Counted from the first letter of the stretch, positions 16,898 through 26,136 are shown. The stretch is 64,000 nt of DNA from Pullulanibacillus sp. KACC 23026 (GCF_029094525.1 NZ_CP119107.1:4216001-4280000); one strand, 5' to 3'. Made by a program: numbers and translations. The notes: generated by a model from the letters alone, not told the origin.

Positions 16898-16961
16898 AAC
16901 GATTCCACCTTTAAATTTAAATTTCATTTTTTATTTTATCCCAGCCTTCATACTTTCTGAA

Positions 16962-16996
16962 AGCAAAAGACAAACCAGCGCTTAAGCACTGGTTTA
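16962..16996 (-). terminator. Terminator of yfkD
   Basis: On the minus strand AAACCAGTGC-TTAA-GCGCTGGTTT, then GTCTTTT; the yfkD stop overlaps the first stem. Confidence 0.8.
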
Positions 16997-17830
16997 TTTG
17001 GTGACATAATAGCGAAGGGAAATATGATCTTGAATAGGAATCCAGGCACCAATTCCTTGCTGGGTGATGTTTTTAACTTCAATGCTTTTCTTTCCGCCTT
17101 TTAAAACAAGATAAACTTCGCCAAAAGTTACCTTGCCCTTTTCATTCACAGCCGGAACAAATCCATTTAAGTAGCCTAACTTTTTAGGCTCTACGTTATA
17201 AACACGATCAATCTTCGTTCCTCTTCCAACATAAGTCGAGAAACCTAGAGGTAAAGAGGTTTTTTCTGCAGCCTTCATAATCATAAGCTTCTGCACTTCA
17301 CCCTCGTCGGCAATCTTTGCCGTCAGTCCGCCTGTCACTTTTTCCTTCTTCTCTTGATTATAAGTAAGCTTTGTAACGGATGAATTTCCTCGGTTATCTA
17401 AAACATTTTTATTAACTTGTTTGTACTCCCAATTCACAGAAGTCTTGCCTGATTCATACTTAAGAGCCCAGTTTCCTAAATAAATTCGGGCGTGGTACCC
17501 AATGGACAGCTTCGAGGTATTAATTTCTGATTCGTTTAGCATACGAATTAATGTTGGGTTCTCAATCTCAACATTCGATGTTTTGATTAATTCTTCTGCA
17601 AGCGGGCTAGGCTTTAATTCAGGTTCATTTTGTGCCGGATTTGGATAAGTATTTTGTTTGGATATATCAACCACTGAACTAGGAACTTCAATCTCACCTG
17701 TTCCTTCTGATTCACCCTGCTTATCCTCTATTTGCTGTTGCTTAGGTTCTTGCTTTTTCGGCATTTCTTTTGCAAAGCTTGGCGTGGCCAACATTAATAC
17801 AAGGGAAAGGGCAATGAGTGCTGCTCTCAT
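16994..17830 (-). CDS. yfkD: YfkD family exported protein
   Basis: 278 residues with a signal peptide (RAALIALSLVLMLATPSFAK, predicted cleavage after SFA), a Glu/Gln/Lys-rich linker (PKKQEPKQQQIEDKQGESEG) and a folded part with GYHARIYLGNWALKYES and PIQDHISLRYYVTK. These match the YfkD family (about 264 residues in B. subtilis). Function is unknown. Strong AAAGGAGG site. In B. subtilis yfkD is close to pdaA, as here. It carries no catalytic motif I can see and is likely a cell-envelope protein. Confidence 0.85.
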   Translation of the reverse strand: MRAALIALSLVLMLATPSFAKEMPKKQEPKQQQIEDKQGESEGTGEIEVPSSVVDISKQNTYPNPAQNEPELKPSPLAEELIKTSNVEIENPTLIRMLNESEINTSKLSIGYHARIYLGNWALKYESGKTSVNWEYKQVNKNVLDNRGNSSVTKLTYNQEKKEKVTGGLTAKIADEGEVQKLMIMKAAEKTSLPLGFSTYVGRGTKIDRVYNVEPKKLGYLNGFVPAVNEKGKVTFGEVYLVLKGGKKSIEVKNITQQGIGAWIPIQDHISLRYYVTK

Positions 17831-17938
17831 TTTTTTGAACCTCCTTTTCCCTTATTTTTTTCGGGTAAAAGGAAAATTATCCATAGAGTCATGGAATGTT
17901 TTAAAGCCAGCACTTCTCGCCCCCTATTCAATCACTTG

Positions 17939-18331
17939 TTAGCATTCATCTTTTACAATCTCGAATGATTCGGTAATGGCGATGCTGTCCTGAACCGATT
18001 GGACCATCGAACAGTTCTTACGTGTGAGTTCAATTATTTTCTCCATGGCGTTGTCTGTAAGATCATTTGATTTGACCACAAATGTCATATGAATGGCCTC
18101 AATTCGATCTGCTTTCTCAGGATTACGAGTAACATCTGCCTTAATCGTAATATCATTTATGTCCAGACGTTTCTTGGTGAATATTTTCTTCATAACGGTC
18201 CCGCTGCAGCCTGCAATCGAAGCGACCATTAATTGAAAAGGACGAAAGCCTTTTGTATCATCTGCTGAAATGGCCAGTTCTCCAAAGTTAGTTTCCATTT
18301 CATAGGCCGTTCCATTAAATTTTAGTTCCAT
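17939..18331 (-). CDS. OsmC-family protein
   Basis: 130 residues with PFQLMVASIAGCSGTVMKKI (first conserved Cys) and LTRKNCSMVQSV (second Cys), the two redox-active cysteines of OsmC/Ohr proteins, which reduce organic hydroperoxides through a cysteine pair. It lacks the Ohr N-terminal signature, so the YhfA/general OsmC type fits best. Two ATGs are possible (18340 and 18331); 18331 has an AAAGGATGG-like site 5 bases upstream, while the other would abut it. Single-gene unit. Confidence 0.85.
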   Translation of the reverse strand: MELKFNGTAYEMETNFGELAISADDTKGFRPFQLMVASIAGCSGTVMKKIFTKKRLDINDITIKADVTRNPEKADRIEAIHMTFVVKSNDLTDNAMEKIIELTRKNCSMVQSVQDSIAITESFEIVKDEC

Positions 18332-18433
18332 TGTAACCATCCTTTAGAAGTGTTTTATTCAAGGTTTATTGTAGGCAGTAAAGATAATGGGCTCAATTTT
18401 GTTGCTCAAGTTGGGTGCTAAATAAAAACAGGA

Positions 18434-18522
18434 CAAAAAAGAGATTGTCCAAAGGTAAGTCACTCTCCCTTCTCCTACCCTAAAAAACAGGAGAATGAGA
18501 GCTTACTTTCGGACAGCCTCTT
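18434..18522 (-). terminator. Long hairpin terminator of the VanZ-like gene
   Basis: Inverted repeat with arms of about 38 bases: AAGAGGCTGTCCGAAAGTAA on the minus strand pairs imperfectly with TTACCTTTGGACAATCTCTT, enclosing CTCTCATTCTCCT/AGGAGAAGGGAGAG, and the T-run CTCTTTTTTGTCC follows. The long, repeat-like structure resembles other dispersed terminators of Bacillus. Confidence 0.75.
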
Positions 18523-18527
18523 ATCTC

Positions 18528-19004
18528 TTAGAATTTAACTGATACCCATTTTACAATTTTAAAAACGATCCAACCTAGAATCGCTCCAACCGTGTTAAGC
18601 ATAAGATCATCCACATCAAATATTCGTTGGGCAAATTCGTATTGACAGCTTTCTATAAGAAGACTCGATAAGAAACCGATGCCCAGTAGCTGGCTGAAAG
18701 AACGAAACCGTTTAAAGAACAACGGAAGAAAGAACCCATATGGAAAAAACAACAAAACATTCCCTAATATATTTTTGAGAATGAGCATAGGGCTATGACT
18801 GCGAAGCATCAATCTTATGCTGTCGAACATGACCAAATTGACCGATTTTCCATAGACATAATAATTAAAGGTGAACAAGGTTAGGTAAATCACGGTGAGC
18901 AGGTAGGTCAGAAAAAGGACCGAACAAAAGCGCTTGATGCGATGTTTGACAAATATTCCGTTTGGGCTTAAGTCCATTCTCACGAAGCTCACCTCTGCTT
19001 TCAC
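18528..19004 (-). CDS. VanZ-like membrane protein
   Basis: 158 residues with four or five membrane segments (FCSVLFLTYLLTVIYLTLF, ILGNVLLFFPYGFFLPLFF, LLGIGFLSSLLIESCQYEF, NTVGAILGWIVFKIVK). The LGNVLLFFPYG and SLLIE-Q-x-F...R-x-x-D-x-D-D-x-x-x-N-x-x-G pattern is the VanZ signature (here FDVDDLMLNTVGAILG). VanZ members can give low-level teicoplanin tolerance, but most are uncharacterised. Start ambiguous; I kept the longest frame. Single gene. Confidence 0.88.
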   Translation of the reverse strand: MKAEVSFVRMDLSPNGIFVKHRIKRFCSVLFLTYLLTVIYLTLFTFNYYVYGKSVNLVMFDSIRLMLRSHSPMLILKNILGNVLLFFPYGFFLPLFFKRFRSFSQLLGIGFLSSLLIESCQYEFAQRIFDVDDLMLNTVGAILGWIVFKIVKWVSVKF

Positions 19005-19211
19005 TAAATTTTCCCCGATCGTTCTCTCCTAATTATCAAGGCGGGTCAAATGGAATGCAAGACCATTTGTTTGGCAATTATTTGTCATTATCAAAGACAG
19101 GACTTATGGCTCATCCACTTTAAAAATCATTACACAATAGATAAGTGTGACCCAATCCCCCCTGGACTAAACCTCATTTTTCCAAAAGTAACAGAAAAGT
19201 CCATTCTATAT

Positions 19212-20792
19212 TCAGGAAGATAGTTTGCGAGTTTCATAGAGTTCGGACAATGTGAAATGACGACTTTGGTCGTCGATGTAGGCAACGTGGTCTTCACTAA
19301 GTTCAACAGGTGAAGCAAGCCCTGCCGCTGCGGCGGTTGTGAAGAGTCCCTCTCTTAAAGCGATGACATAATTCATGACCCGCTGAGATTTTTCCTCAAT
19401 ATCTAAGGCGCGCTGCAGCTTAGGATCCGTTGTCGCAACCCCTACCGGACAAGTGTTGGTATGACAGCGAAGCGCCATGATGCAACCAACGGTGATCATA
19501 AATGGACGGGCTAGATTAACAAGATCTGCCCCCATACCAAGGACAACGGCAATTCGGTCTGGCGTGAAAAGCTTTCCTGACGCTATGAGTTTTACTCGGT
19601 CTCGAACGCCGTATTTGATTAAGGTTCTGTGGACAAGCTGAATGGCTGTTTTTATCGGCAAACCAACGCTGTCGGCTAATTCCTGATAAGTCGCCCCTGT
19701 TCCACCTTCACCTCCGTCAACAGTTATGAAATCTGGTCCAGTTTGATGCTCTTTCATATAGGCCGCCAGCTCTTCGATATCAGAAGGTTGGCCCACAACC
19801 ATTTTCATCCCAACCGGAAGACCTGAAACTTCCTTGATTTGTTCGATATAAGCCATGAGCGATGGGACATCTGAAAATTCATTAAAACGATTGGGACTGT
19901 CGACTGTTTTATAAGGTTCAAGACCGCGGATTTCAGCAATTTCCGGTGTGACTTTTCTTCCATCCAAATGACCACCTCTTGCCTTCGCCCCTTGAGCCAA
20001 TTTTATTTCAATCGCCTTTATCTGTTTCAATCCTGATTTCCGTTTTAGCTCTTCCCAATCCATCGTCCCTTCCTTAGTTCGAACTCCAAATAAACCTGGA
20101 CCAATCTGCATGATGATATCCACATTACCTTTAAGATGGTAAGGGGAAAGACCGCCTTCCCCTGTATTCATCCAGGTTCCCCCAGCCATTCCGAGTCCTG
20201 TCGAAAGAGCGGTAATAGCTCGATTACCAAGAGCGCCATAACTCATAGCCGACATACCTACCAACCCTTTTACAGCAAATGGCTCGCGGCAATCTGGTCC
20301 AATAATGATCTGATCCTCGTCAGTCAAGAGCCAAGGTTTCACAGTGTTTTCTTCCAAATGTTCTCGTCGGTTGAAAAGCTTATCCCTATCAATTTTGTAT
20401 CGCTTCCCATGCAATAGGACGGTATTATCCACTCTTAGTTCATCACGTTGTTTTGGAAACATCGCATTTCTTATGTAGTAGCCCGCTTTATCAAAGTCCC
20501 GTTTGGAACCAAATCCCATCATAGTGGTTTGATACTTAGCTGGCATGATAATATCCTGGTAATTTTCTCTTGAAAAAGGTTTCCCTTCAGAATCCGAATC
20601 AAAAAGATATTGACGGAGCTCTGGCCCAATTTTCTCAAGCAAATAACGCATATGACCTAATAGTGGAAAATTTCTTAAGACAGCATGCTGTGTTTGCTTT
20701 TCATCGTAAAAATAGAGGAAAACTAAGAAAGCAATTGGCAAAAGAATAATTAAAGTTAAAACAATCCCCAAAATGGACATACCCATCAGCAT
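19212..20792 (-). CDS. FMN-binding glutamate-synthase-like oxidoreductase (YerD type)
   Basis: 526 residues: an N-terminal membrane helix (ILGIVLTLIILLPIAFLVFL), a linker, then a GltB-type FMN-binding barrel with GLVGMSAMSYGALG, NTGEGGLSPYHLKGN, EIKLAQGAKARGGHL, FITVDGGEGGTGATY and the 3Fe-4S cysteine loop CIMALRCHTNTCPVGVAT. It is the same architecture and size as B. subtilis YerD (525). No glutaminase domain is present, so it is not a complete glutamate synthase; electron donor and substrate are unknown. AGAGGAG precedes ATG 20792. No partner gene sits alongside. Confidence 0.92.
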   Translation of the reverse strand: MLMGMSILGIVLTLIILLPIAFLVFLYFYDEKQTQHAVLRNFPLLGHMRYLLEKIGPELRQYLFDSDSEGKPFSRENYQDIIMPAKYQTTMMGFGSKRDFDKAGYYIRNAMFPKQRDELRVDNTVLLHGKRYKIDRDKLFNRREHLEENTVKPWLLTDEDQIIIGPDCREPFAVKGLVGMSAMSYGALGNRAITALSTGLGMAGGTWMNTGEGGLSPYHLKGNVDIIMQIGPGLFGVRTKEGTMDWEELKRKSGLKQIKAIEIKLAQGAKARGGHLDGRKVTPEIAEIRGLEPYKTVDSPNRFNEFSDVPSLMAYIEQIKEVSGLPVGMKMVVGQPSDIEELAAYMKEHQTGPDFITVDGGEGGTGATYQELADSVGLPIKTAIQLVHRTLIKYGVRDRVKLIASGKLFTPDRIAVVLGMGADLVNLARPFMITVGCIMALRCHTNTCPVGVATTDPKLQRALDIEEKSQRVMNYVIALREGLFTTAAAAGLASPVELSEDHVAYIDDQSRHFTLSELYETRKLSS

Positions 20793-20930
20793 AAAATCCT
20801 CTCCTCTTTTCTGTATAGTTTATTTGTATGGCTTTCTGTACCAACTAAGAAGCATAAGGAACAGTTAGATCCCTTATAAAAAACACTTCGACAGGCTGAT
20901 TCGATTTCCTTTTCATTTTCCTAAATGTCT

Positions 20931-21779
20931 TTAAACGGATTCCCTTTGCTGATTTCTCTCTTGCCGCAACTGATAAAGCACCACATTAATCTCACCGCCC
21001 AAGATGAGAATAAATCCAGTTATATAAAACCAAGTCATAATAACAATGACACTGGCTAACGTCCCATAAGTGGATGAATAATGGAAGAATTTATCCACAT
21101 ACAAGGAAAATAAGAATGAGGTCACCTGCCAACAAAGAGCGGCGATTACGGCCCCAATCCAAACCTCTTTTGGGCTAAGTGCTTTACTGGGAGATACAAA
21201 ATACAAACTGCAAAAGACGATGAATATCATCATAAAAGTAACGATATAGTGAAAAAGAGTCCAGAAATGAAGAAACTTTAAGGAAATACCAAGTGAATCA
21301 AAAAGAAAATGACCCACCATTGGACCGAACACACTCAAAAATAAGGCTACAAAAATGACTGCTAACAATCCAATAGTAAAAAGAAATACCATTAGCCACA
21401 TCATAATAAACGAACGTGTCTCTTTAACCCCATATGCGACGTTAAAAACATGGCGTATCGTCATGACGGCAGATGCCATAGGCCATAAAGTGGCAACTAC
21501 ACCAAAAGATAAAAGACCTCCATTTCGTTTCAAAATATGATAAATATTATTTTTTATAATTGAAACTAACTCTGGAGGTGCAAAGTCTTTAAGAAAGCTC
21601 ATGACACTGTCAGGATTTAAACCAAGGTAAGGAAGTAGAGAAAAAATAAAAATAAGAAAAGGAAAAAGAGAGAATAAAAAAGTATAGGCTAGCTGTGATG
21701 AAAAATCTGTCACACGATCCTGATTCAGTCTTTTTATTAATTTTTTTATAAAAACCAACCAGAGATGTCGTTTCCCCAT
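20931..21779 (-). CDS. yfkH: YihY/BrkB family membrane protein YfkH
   Basis: 282 residues with six membrane helices, e.g. FLFSLFPFLIFIFSLLPYLG, FIMMWLMVFLFTIGLLAVIF and IVTFMMIFIVFCSLYFV, and the family motifs LAYTFLFSLFPFL, GGLLSFGVVATLWPMASA and STYGTLASVIVIMTWFY. The family was once called RNase BN by mistake; its function is unknown. The start at 21779 (MGKRHLW) is preferred over a GTG at 21794 because GAGGCGG precedes it. It lies in the yfk region as in B. subtilis. Confidence 0.9.
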   Translation of the reverse strand: MGKRHLWLVFIKKLIKRLNQDRVTDFSSQLAYTFLFSLFPFLIFIFSLLPYLGLNPDSVMSFLKDFAPPELVSIIKNNIYHILKRNGGLLSFGVVATLWPMASAVMTIRHVFNVAYGVKETRSFIMMWLMVFLFTIGLLAVIFVALFLSVFGPMVGHFLFDSLGISLKFLHFWTLFHYIVTFMMIFIVFCSLYFVSPSKALSPKEVWIGAVIAALCWQVTSFLFSLYVDKFFHYSSTYGTLASVIVIMTWFYITGFILILGGEINVVLYQLRQERNQQRESV

Positions 21780-21823
21780 AGTTATCCGCCTCACTTTTTA
21801 CTTTCCCTTAATCAAAAAACATG

Positions 21824-22567
21824 CTATTCCTCGAGCTTTAACTCACTTATCGCATCCTGTGCGGTTTTCATTAATTCCGCCTCATCACTCTTCGACGTAC
21901 TGGACGTAGACGAAGAAGACTGGCTAGAGGAAGAGGATAGACTGCTTGATGTTGTGGACGTGGAGCTCGATGTCCCTGAACTTGCCTTGGAACTGTTCAT
22001 CATCCCCATAGAGCTTGATGAAGAAGTGGGACTTCCACTTGATGATGTCGAACTGCTATTGCTCATGGAACTGCTTGTTTGTGATGATGTCGAATCAGAG
22101 AGAGCAGGTGTATTAGCTGAACTCAAACTGAAATCACTGCCCGATTGACGAAGCTTGGACGCAATTTCGGTGATTTCACTGCCTGCCTCCATGGCATAGC
22201 GATAAGCCTGCTTCGTACTTGATGTCATACCTGTAACCTTCTCAGCCATTTCACGCATATCATCGGTTACATCTTGTGCGGTGTTACGGATATTAGCCGC
22301 TGTATTTTGAAGATAATTAGCGATTTTGTCAGTTACATTGGCAGGGTCATGCACCATATTCATCACAGCGCTTGAGCTGCCGTTCTTCACATTATTAATG
22401 ACTTTACCCATTTGCTTTCGAGTGCCACGATCAATAAGAGAGACGCAGGCACCGAGTAAGCCCCCAATAAGCATATATCTGCCTAATTTACTTTTTGGTC
22501 CTCGTGTATCCATCTTTGGACTTGAGTTGTATTGATCATATGAACTGTATCGATCATAAGTGTCCAC
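21824..22567 (-). CDS. YtxH-like protein with long Ser/Thr-rich tail
   Basis: 247 residues. Residues 30-60 hold a Gly-rich membrane-like segment (LGRYMLIGGLLGACVSLIDR) followed by an amphipathic helix (VTDKIANYLQNTAANIRNTA), the pattern of YtxH/gas-vesicle-type small proteins. From about residue 155 to 235 the chain is low-complexity Ser/Thr (for example SSSLSSSSSQSSSSTSSTS), ending in an acidic helix DEAELMKTAQDAISELKLEE. Start GTG 22567, with GGGAGG 8 bases upstream. The Ser tract resembles linker or spore/cell-surface repeat proteins. Function unknown. Confidence 0.7.
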   Translation of the reverse strand: MDTYDRYSSYDQYNSSPKMDTRGPKSKLGRYMLIGGLLGACVSLIDRGTRKQMGKVINNVKNGSSSAVMNMVHDPANVTDKIANYLQNTAANIRNTAQDVTDDMREMAEKVTGMTSSTKQAYRYAMEAGSEITEIASKLRQSGSDFSLSSANTPALSDSTSSQTSSSMSNSSSTSSSGSPTSSSSSMGMMNSSKASSGTSSSTSTTSSSLSSSSSQSSSSTSSTSKSDEAELMKTAQDAISELKLEE

Positions 22568-22729
22568 TGCAATCGCCTCCCGTACTAATTTGTAACCAAC
22601 CATAGGTTACATGCTATTAGTGTGAATCATTAGGAGGTGTAATATGAGAGAACTCACTTAGAAAATCTTAGGTAAACAAGGATAACACCTTTTGAATTGG
22701 AAAAAAGTTAAAGGAGATGGAAATAAAGG

Positions 22730-23815
22730 AATAGCGTTTCGCCTATTTCGGTTGAGCGTAACGAGAATACGCTATCCTCCGCTAAACTGGGCCGGAATGC
22801 CGAATTAAGAGAATGACGTTACGACTATTTCAGTTGAGCGTAACGAGAATACGCTATCCCCCACTAAACTAGGCCGGAATGCCGAAATAAGGGAATGACG
22901 TTACGACTATTTCGGTTGAGCGTAACGAGAATACGCTATCCTCCACGAATCGGGCCCCAAATGCCGAATTAAGAGAATGACGTTACGCCTATTTCAGTTG
23001 AGCGTAACGAGAATACGCTATCCTCCGCAAATCCGGACGGAATGACGAAATAACGGAATGGCGTTACGCCTATTTCGGTTGAGCGTAACGAGAATACGCT
23101 ATCCTCCACGAATCGGGCCCCAAATGCTGAAATAAGGGAATGACGTTACGACTATTTCAGTTGAGCGTAACGTGGATACGCTATCCTCCGCAAATCCGGA
23201 CGGAATGACGAAATAACGGAATGACGTTACGACTATTTCGGTTGAGCGTAACGAGAATACGCTATCCTCCACGAATCGGGCCTAAATGCCGAAATAAGGG
23301 AATGACGTTTCGCCTATTTCAGTTGAGCGTAACGAGAATACGCTATCCTCCACGAATCAGGCCACAAATGCCGAAATAAGAGAATGACGTTACGCCTATT
23401 TCGGTTGAGCGTAACGAGAATACGCTATCCTCCACGAATCAGGCCCAAATGCCGAAATAAGGGAATGACGTTTCGCCTATTTCAGTTGAGCGTAACGTGG
23501 ATACGCTATCCTCCACGAATTTGGCCACAAATGCCGAAATAAGAGAATGACGTTACGCCTATTTCAGTTGAGCGTAACGAGAATACGCTATCCTCCACGA
23601 ATCGGGCCCCAAATGCCGAATTAAGGGAATGACGTTACGCCTATTTCGGTTGAGCGTAACGAGAATACGCTATCCTCCACGAATCAGGCCCCAAATGCCG
23701 AAATAAGAGAATGACGTTACGCCTATTTCAGTTGAGCGTAACGAGAATACGCTATCGACCTTGAAATTGGCCAATTTGCAAATTTGGCGTAACGAGGATA
23801 CGCTATCGGCCTTGA
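22730..23815. repeat. 82-bp tandem repeat array, 13 copies plus a terminal half copy
   Basis: GAGCGTAACG occurs at 22754 and then 12 more times to 23734, a mean period of 81.7 bp, with a variant end copy at about 23787. Each unit has GAATGACGTTACGCC, TATTTCRGTTG, then AGCGTAACGAGAATACGCT and ATCCTCCACGAATC, and finishes with GGGCC...AAATGCCGAAATAAGG. Copies differ by a few substitutions (GAGAATAC or GTGGATAC). Each unit can fold two ways (CGTTACGC with GCGTAACG, or AGCGTA with TACGCT). It occupies the whole gap between the YtxH-like gene and cvfC. No coding frame. Confidence 0.92.
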
Positions 23816-23840
23816 TTTTTCCTCATCTTACTTTCAATTT

Positions 23841-24965
23841 TTATTGTTTGGTCCTGGAGTCGGTCATTTGTTTCCAAACGGAGCCTTGAGCAGCTTGACC
23901 GCCTTCGATCCTTTCAATGGCCATTTGGATTTGGAGCGCCACTTCAAATTCGGGATCCTCTTTCGCTGCTTTTAGTGCCTCTAGGGCTGATTCATCGCCA
24001 ACTTCATATAAAAACATAGCGGCTCGCCAACGGACAATTTTACTTGGATCCTTTAGGGCCTCAATCATTGCGGGAATAGCTTGTGGATCGCCAATATCGG
24101 ATAGGGCGTCCCCCGCTGTCCGTCTAACCGTCACTGTTTTGTCTTTTAACGCCTTGTAGAGATAAGGCAGCACGGCTTGATCCCCAATGAGTCCTAAGTA
24201 AACAACCGCTAGGCGGCGAATCGCCACTTTTTCATCCTCTAATGCTTTTGTTAAAACAGGCAGGTCATCAAGAGTAGGATCCATCCGATCGAGGGCTGCA
24301 TAGCGCTTCTTCCAATCTGAATCCTCAAGCATGTCCAAGGTAACCTTGTGATAGGGGCGTTCAGGCTTCGCGCTTGGATGGAGCGCACGTTCGACTAACT
24401 CGTTCAGGCGCTCTTGATCATAGGCTGCCGATAGTTCATCCACAATATCCTTCTTAATAGCTTCTATATCGCCATATCTTGGATAGTTTTCAACCCATTT
24501 CCTATCGAGAATAACGTTTTCGGAGGCGGCTTGAGCCTTCATGACCGCTTCTATAAAACGTTGCGGCAAACCCACGCGTATCTCCTCGCCATCAACCTCC
24601 AGCTTTACTTGCATGGGCAGATCAAATAACAGTTGGATGAAGACACGAACTTCACCAAACACATGCTCAGACTGACCGGCTTCTGCCCGCTTTTCTTCAA
24701 GCGAATCCTCACCAAAGAGACTTCGAACCTTTGGTAAAATGACTTCCCATTCATATTTAGGATGGCGTTCAAGTGAAATAAAATCAGCCACCCGATAGAG
24801 CGCTTTGACTCCTTGTACCCCTAAGAGATTCTTCAATAACTCATCAGGTGCTTCCATTGATTTTTCTGGCGTTAAGGCATAGCTCTTTCCCATCGGCAAA
24901 TGCTCTGACACAACCAGCTTCATGTTATTAGGACTTGGAGTGGGTTCAATTTTAATCAGTTTCAT
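23841..24965 (-). CDS. CvfC/YpgR family protein: Nfu N-terminal domain plus HEAT repeats
   Basis: 374 residues. The N-terminal 90 residues (KLIKIEPTPSPNNMKLVVSE, LLGVQGVKALYRVADFISLE) are an Nfu/NifU N-terminal scaffold-like domain. From about 215 to 345 there are HEAT-like repeats (KRYAALDRMDPTLDDLPVL, AIRRLAVVYLGLIGDQAVL, TVRRTAGDALSDIGDPQAI, IVRWRAAMFLYEVGDESAL). This combination is the conserved virulence factor C family of Firmicutes (YpgR in B. subtilis). Function unproven; iron-sulfur or protein-protein scaffolding is a guess. It overlaps the end of yfkJ by 14 bp, so the two are translationally coupled. Confidence 0.88.
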   Translation of the reverse strand: MKLIKIEPTPSPNNMKLVVSEHLPMGKSYALTPEKSMEAPDELLKNLLGVQGVKALYRVADFISLERHPKYEWEVILPKVRSLFGEDSLEEKRAEAGQSEHVFGEVRVFIQLLFDLPMQVKLEVDGEEIRVGLPQRFIEAVMKAQAASENVILDRKWVENYPRYGDIEAIKKDIVDELSAAYDQERLNELVERALHPSAKPERPYHKVTLDMLEDSDWKKRYAALDRMDPTLDDLPVLTKALEDEKVAIRRLAVVYLGLIGDQAVLPYLYKALKDKTVTVRRTAGDALSDIGDPQAIPAMIEALKDPSKIVRWRAAMFLYEVGDESALEALKAAKEDPEFEVALQIQMAIERIEGGQAAQGSVWKQMTDSRTKQ

Positions 24966-25452
24966 TCGCCAAAACCTCCTCTTCTAGATGGTTTTCTTTA
25001 ATAATTCGGTCAAGCAGCGCTTCTGTTCCAGCTTTTACTAAGCGGTAAGTTTCTTCAAAGTCCCCTGTATACCAAGGGTCCGGAACGTCTTTCTCTTGGA
25101 TATGCGGACATTCATCCAGCAACCGTGTAATGCTTAAACTTGTAGATTTAGGGCTTTTCCGTTTCATATCCTGCACATTTTTCTGATCCATGGCAACTAG
25201 ATACTGGAAATCACTAAAGTCTTTTTCTTGAAATTCTCTTGCCTTAATCGTACTGTAGTCGATTCCTTTTTCTCTTAATAGACGCTGTGTCCCTCTATGC
25301 GGAGCTTCTCCGATATGCCATTTTCCAGTTCCTGCTGAATCAATTTCTATAAGATGCGCTAACCCTTTATTCTTAACTAACTCTCGAAATACAGCTTCTG
25401 CCATTGGCGACCTGCAAATATTTCCCAAACATACAAATAAAACGCGAATCAT
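24952..25452 (-). CDS. yfkJ: Low-molecular-weight protein-tyrosine phosphatase YfkJ
   Basis: 166 residues. The catalytic P-loop is FVCLGNICRSPMAEA near the N-terminus (C-X5-R), and the general-acid loop is VPDPWYTGDFEETY near residue 128. These are diagnostic for LMW-PTPs, and the length is normal. B. subtilis YfkJ dephosphorylates tyrosine and is linked to stress resistance. It is the first gene of a two-gene unit with cvfC (14-bp overlap). The start at 25452 is kept, as MIRVLFVCLGN fits the family. Confidence 0.95.
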   Translation of the reverse strand: MIRVLFVCLGNICRSPMAEAVFRELVKNKGLAHLIEIDSAGTGKWHIGEAPHRGTQRLLREKGIDYSTIKAREFQEKDFSDFQYLVAMDQKNVQDMKRKSPKSTSLSITRLLDECPHIQEKDVPDPWYTGDFEETYRLVKAGTEALLDRIIKENHLEEEVLANETD

Positions 25453-25547
25453 CGTTGTCCTCCTACCCCTTCTAGGTGCATATTATAATAGTAGCTCATT
25501 TAAAAAAATGAAAATGATAAAGCAATTAAAAGTGTTTTGAAACGGGA

Positions 25548-25581
25548 GAACCGTCCCCGCGTTCCAGTCCCCGCGTTCCAG
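25548..25581. repeat. GTCCCCGCGTTCCA element in the 5' end of the BsuPI-like gene
   Basis: GAACCGTCCCCGCGTTCCA is followed directly by GTCCCCGCGTTCCAG: a GTCCCC-bearing direct repeat (15-bp period) of the kind seen in REP-type elements of Bacillales. It sits just upstream of the signal-peptide codons of the next gene. Confidence 0.6.
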
Positions 25582-25610
25582 TTAGCTCCTGGTTCTTTTT
25601 CTTATTTTTA

Positions 25611-26021
25611 ATGATAACAATTGGATGTTCAAACGCCAACCTTCAGCTTTCTCCTGCTGCAAGTTCTGGGGTTAAGTCAGGTCTAGTGTTGAATCCTATT
25701 TTAACAGTGGACCAAGTTGGACAGACTTGCAGGTTTTCTTTTACAGTCAGAAATCAGACTGAGAAGCCCCTTTCTTTAACTTTCAATACCACTCAGCGCT
25801 TTGATTATCTTATCAAGGACGAATCTGGGCAAAAAAAGGAGCAGTTCTCGGATTCCCACTTATTTGGTCAAATGGTTTCAACTCTCACATTAAAGCCAGA
25901 TGAAAGCCTGCACTATAAAGGGACGTTACCGAAGCTTGAACCGGGTCACTATCAAATCACCTTCTGGTTGAGTGATGATCATTATAAGTCAAAGATACAA
26001 CAAAATTTTGTGGTGAACTAA
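25611..26021 (+). CDS. BsuPI-like (intracellular proteinase inhibitor domain) lipoprotein, N-terminus possibly lost
   Basis: 136 residues from the only visible ATG. The body has NPILTVDQVGQTCRFSFTVR and QRFDYLIKDESGQ, a short Ig-like beta sandwich typical of the BsuPI family (inhibitor of intracellular serine protease). Upstream in the same frame lies SSWFFFLFLMITIGC, a lipoprotein signal core ending in a lipobox (TIGC), but the frame has no ATG, GTG or TTG before it and is closed by TAA 40 codons back. The sequence between is the GTCCCC element. So the annotated ATG starts inside the signal peptide, without a Shine-Dalgarno site. The gene may be nonfunctional or may start from a rare codon. 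Confidence 0.6.
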   Translation: MITIGCSNANLQLSPAASSGVKSGLVLNPILTVDQVGQTCRFSFTVRNQTEKPLSLTFNTTQRFDYLIKDESGQKKEQFSDSHLFGQMVSTLTLKPDESLHYKGTLPKLEPGHYQITFWLSDDHYKSKIQQNFVVN

Positions 26022-26136
26022 TCAAGGGGTTTAGTTTGAAAATTTATAAGAAACTGTCACTTAGGCGACTTTACTACCGCTCTAAAGAAACCTTTTGGTA
26101 AAATAAAGAGGATAATAAATTAGGGGGGTTGCCTTA

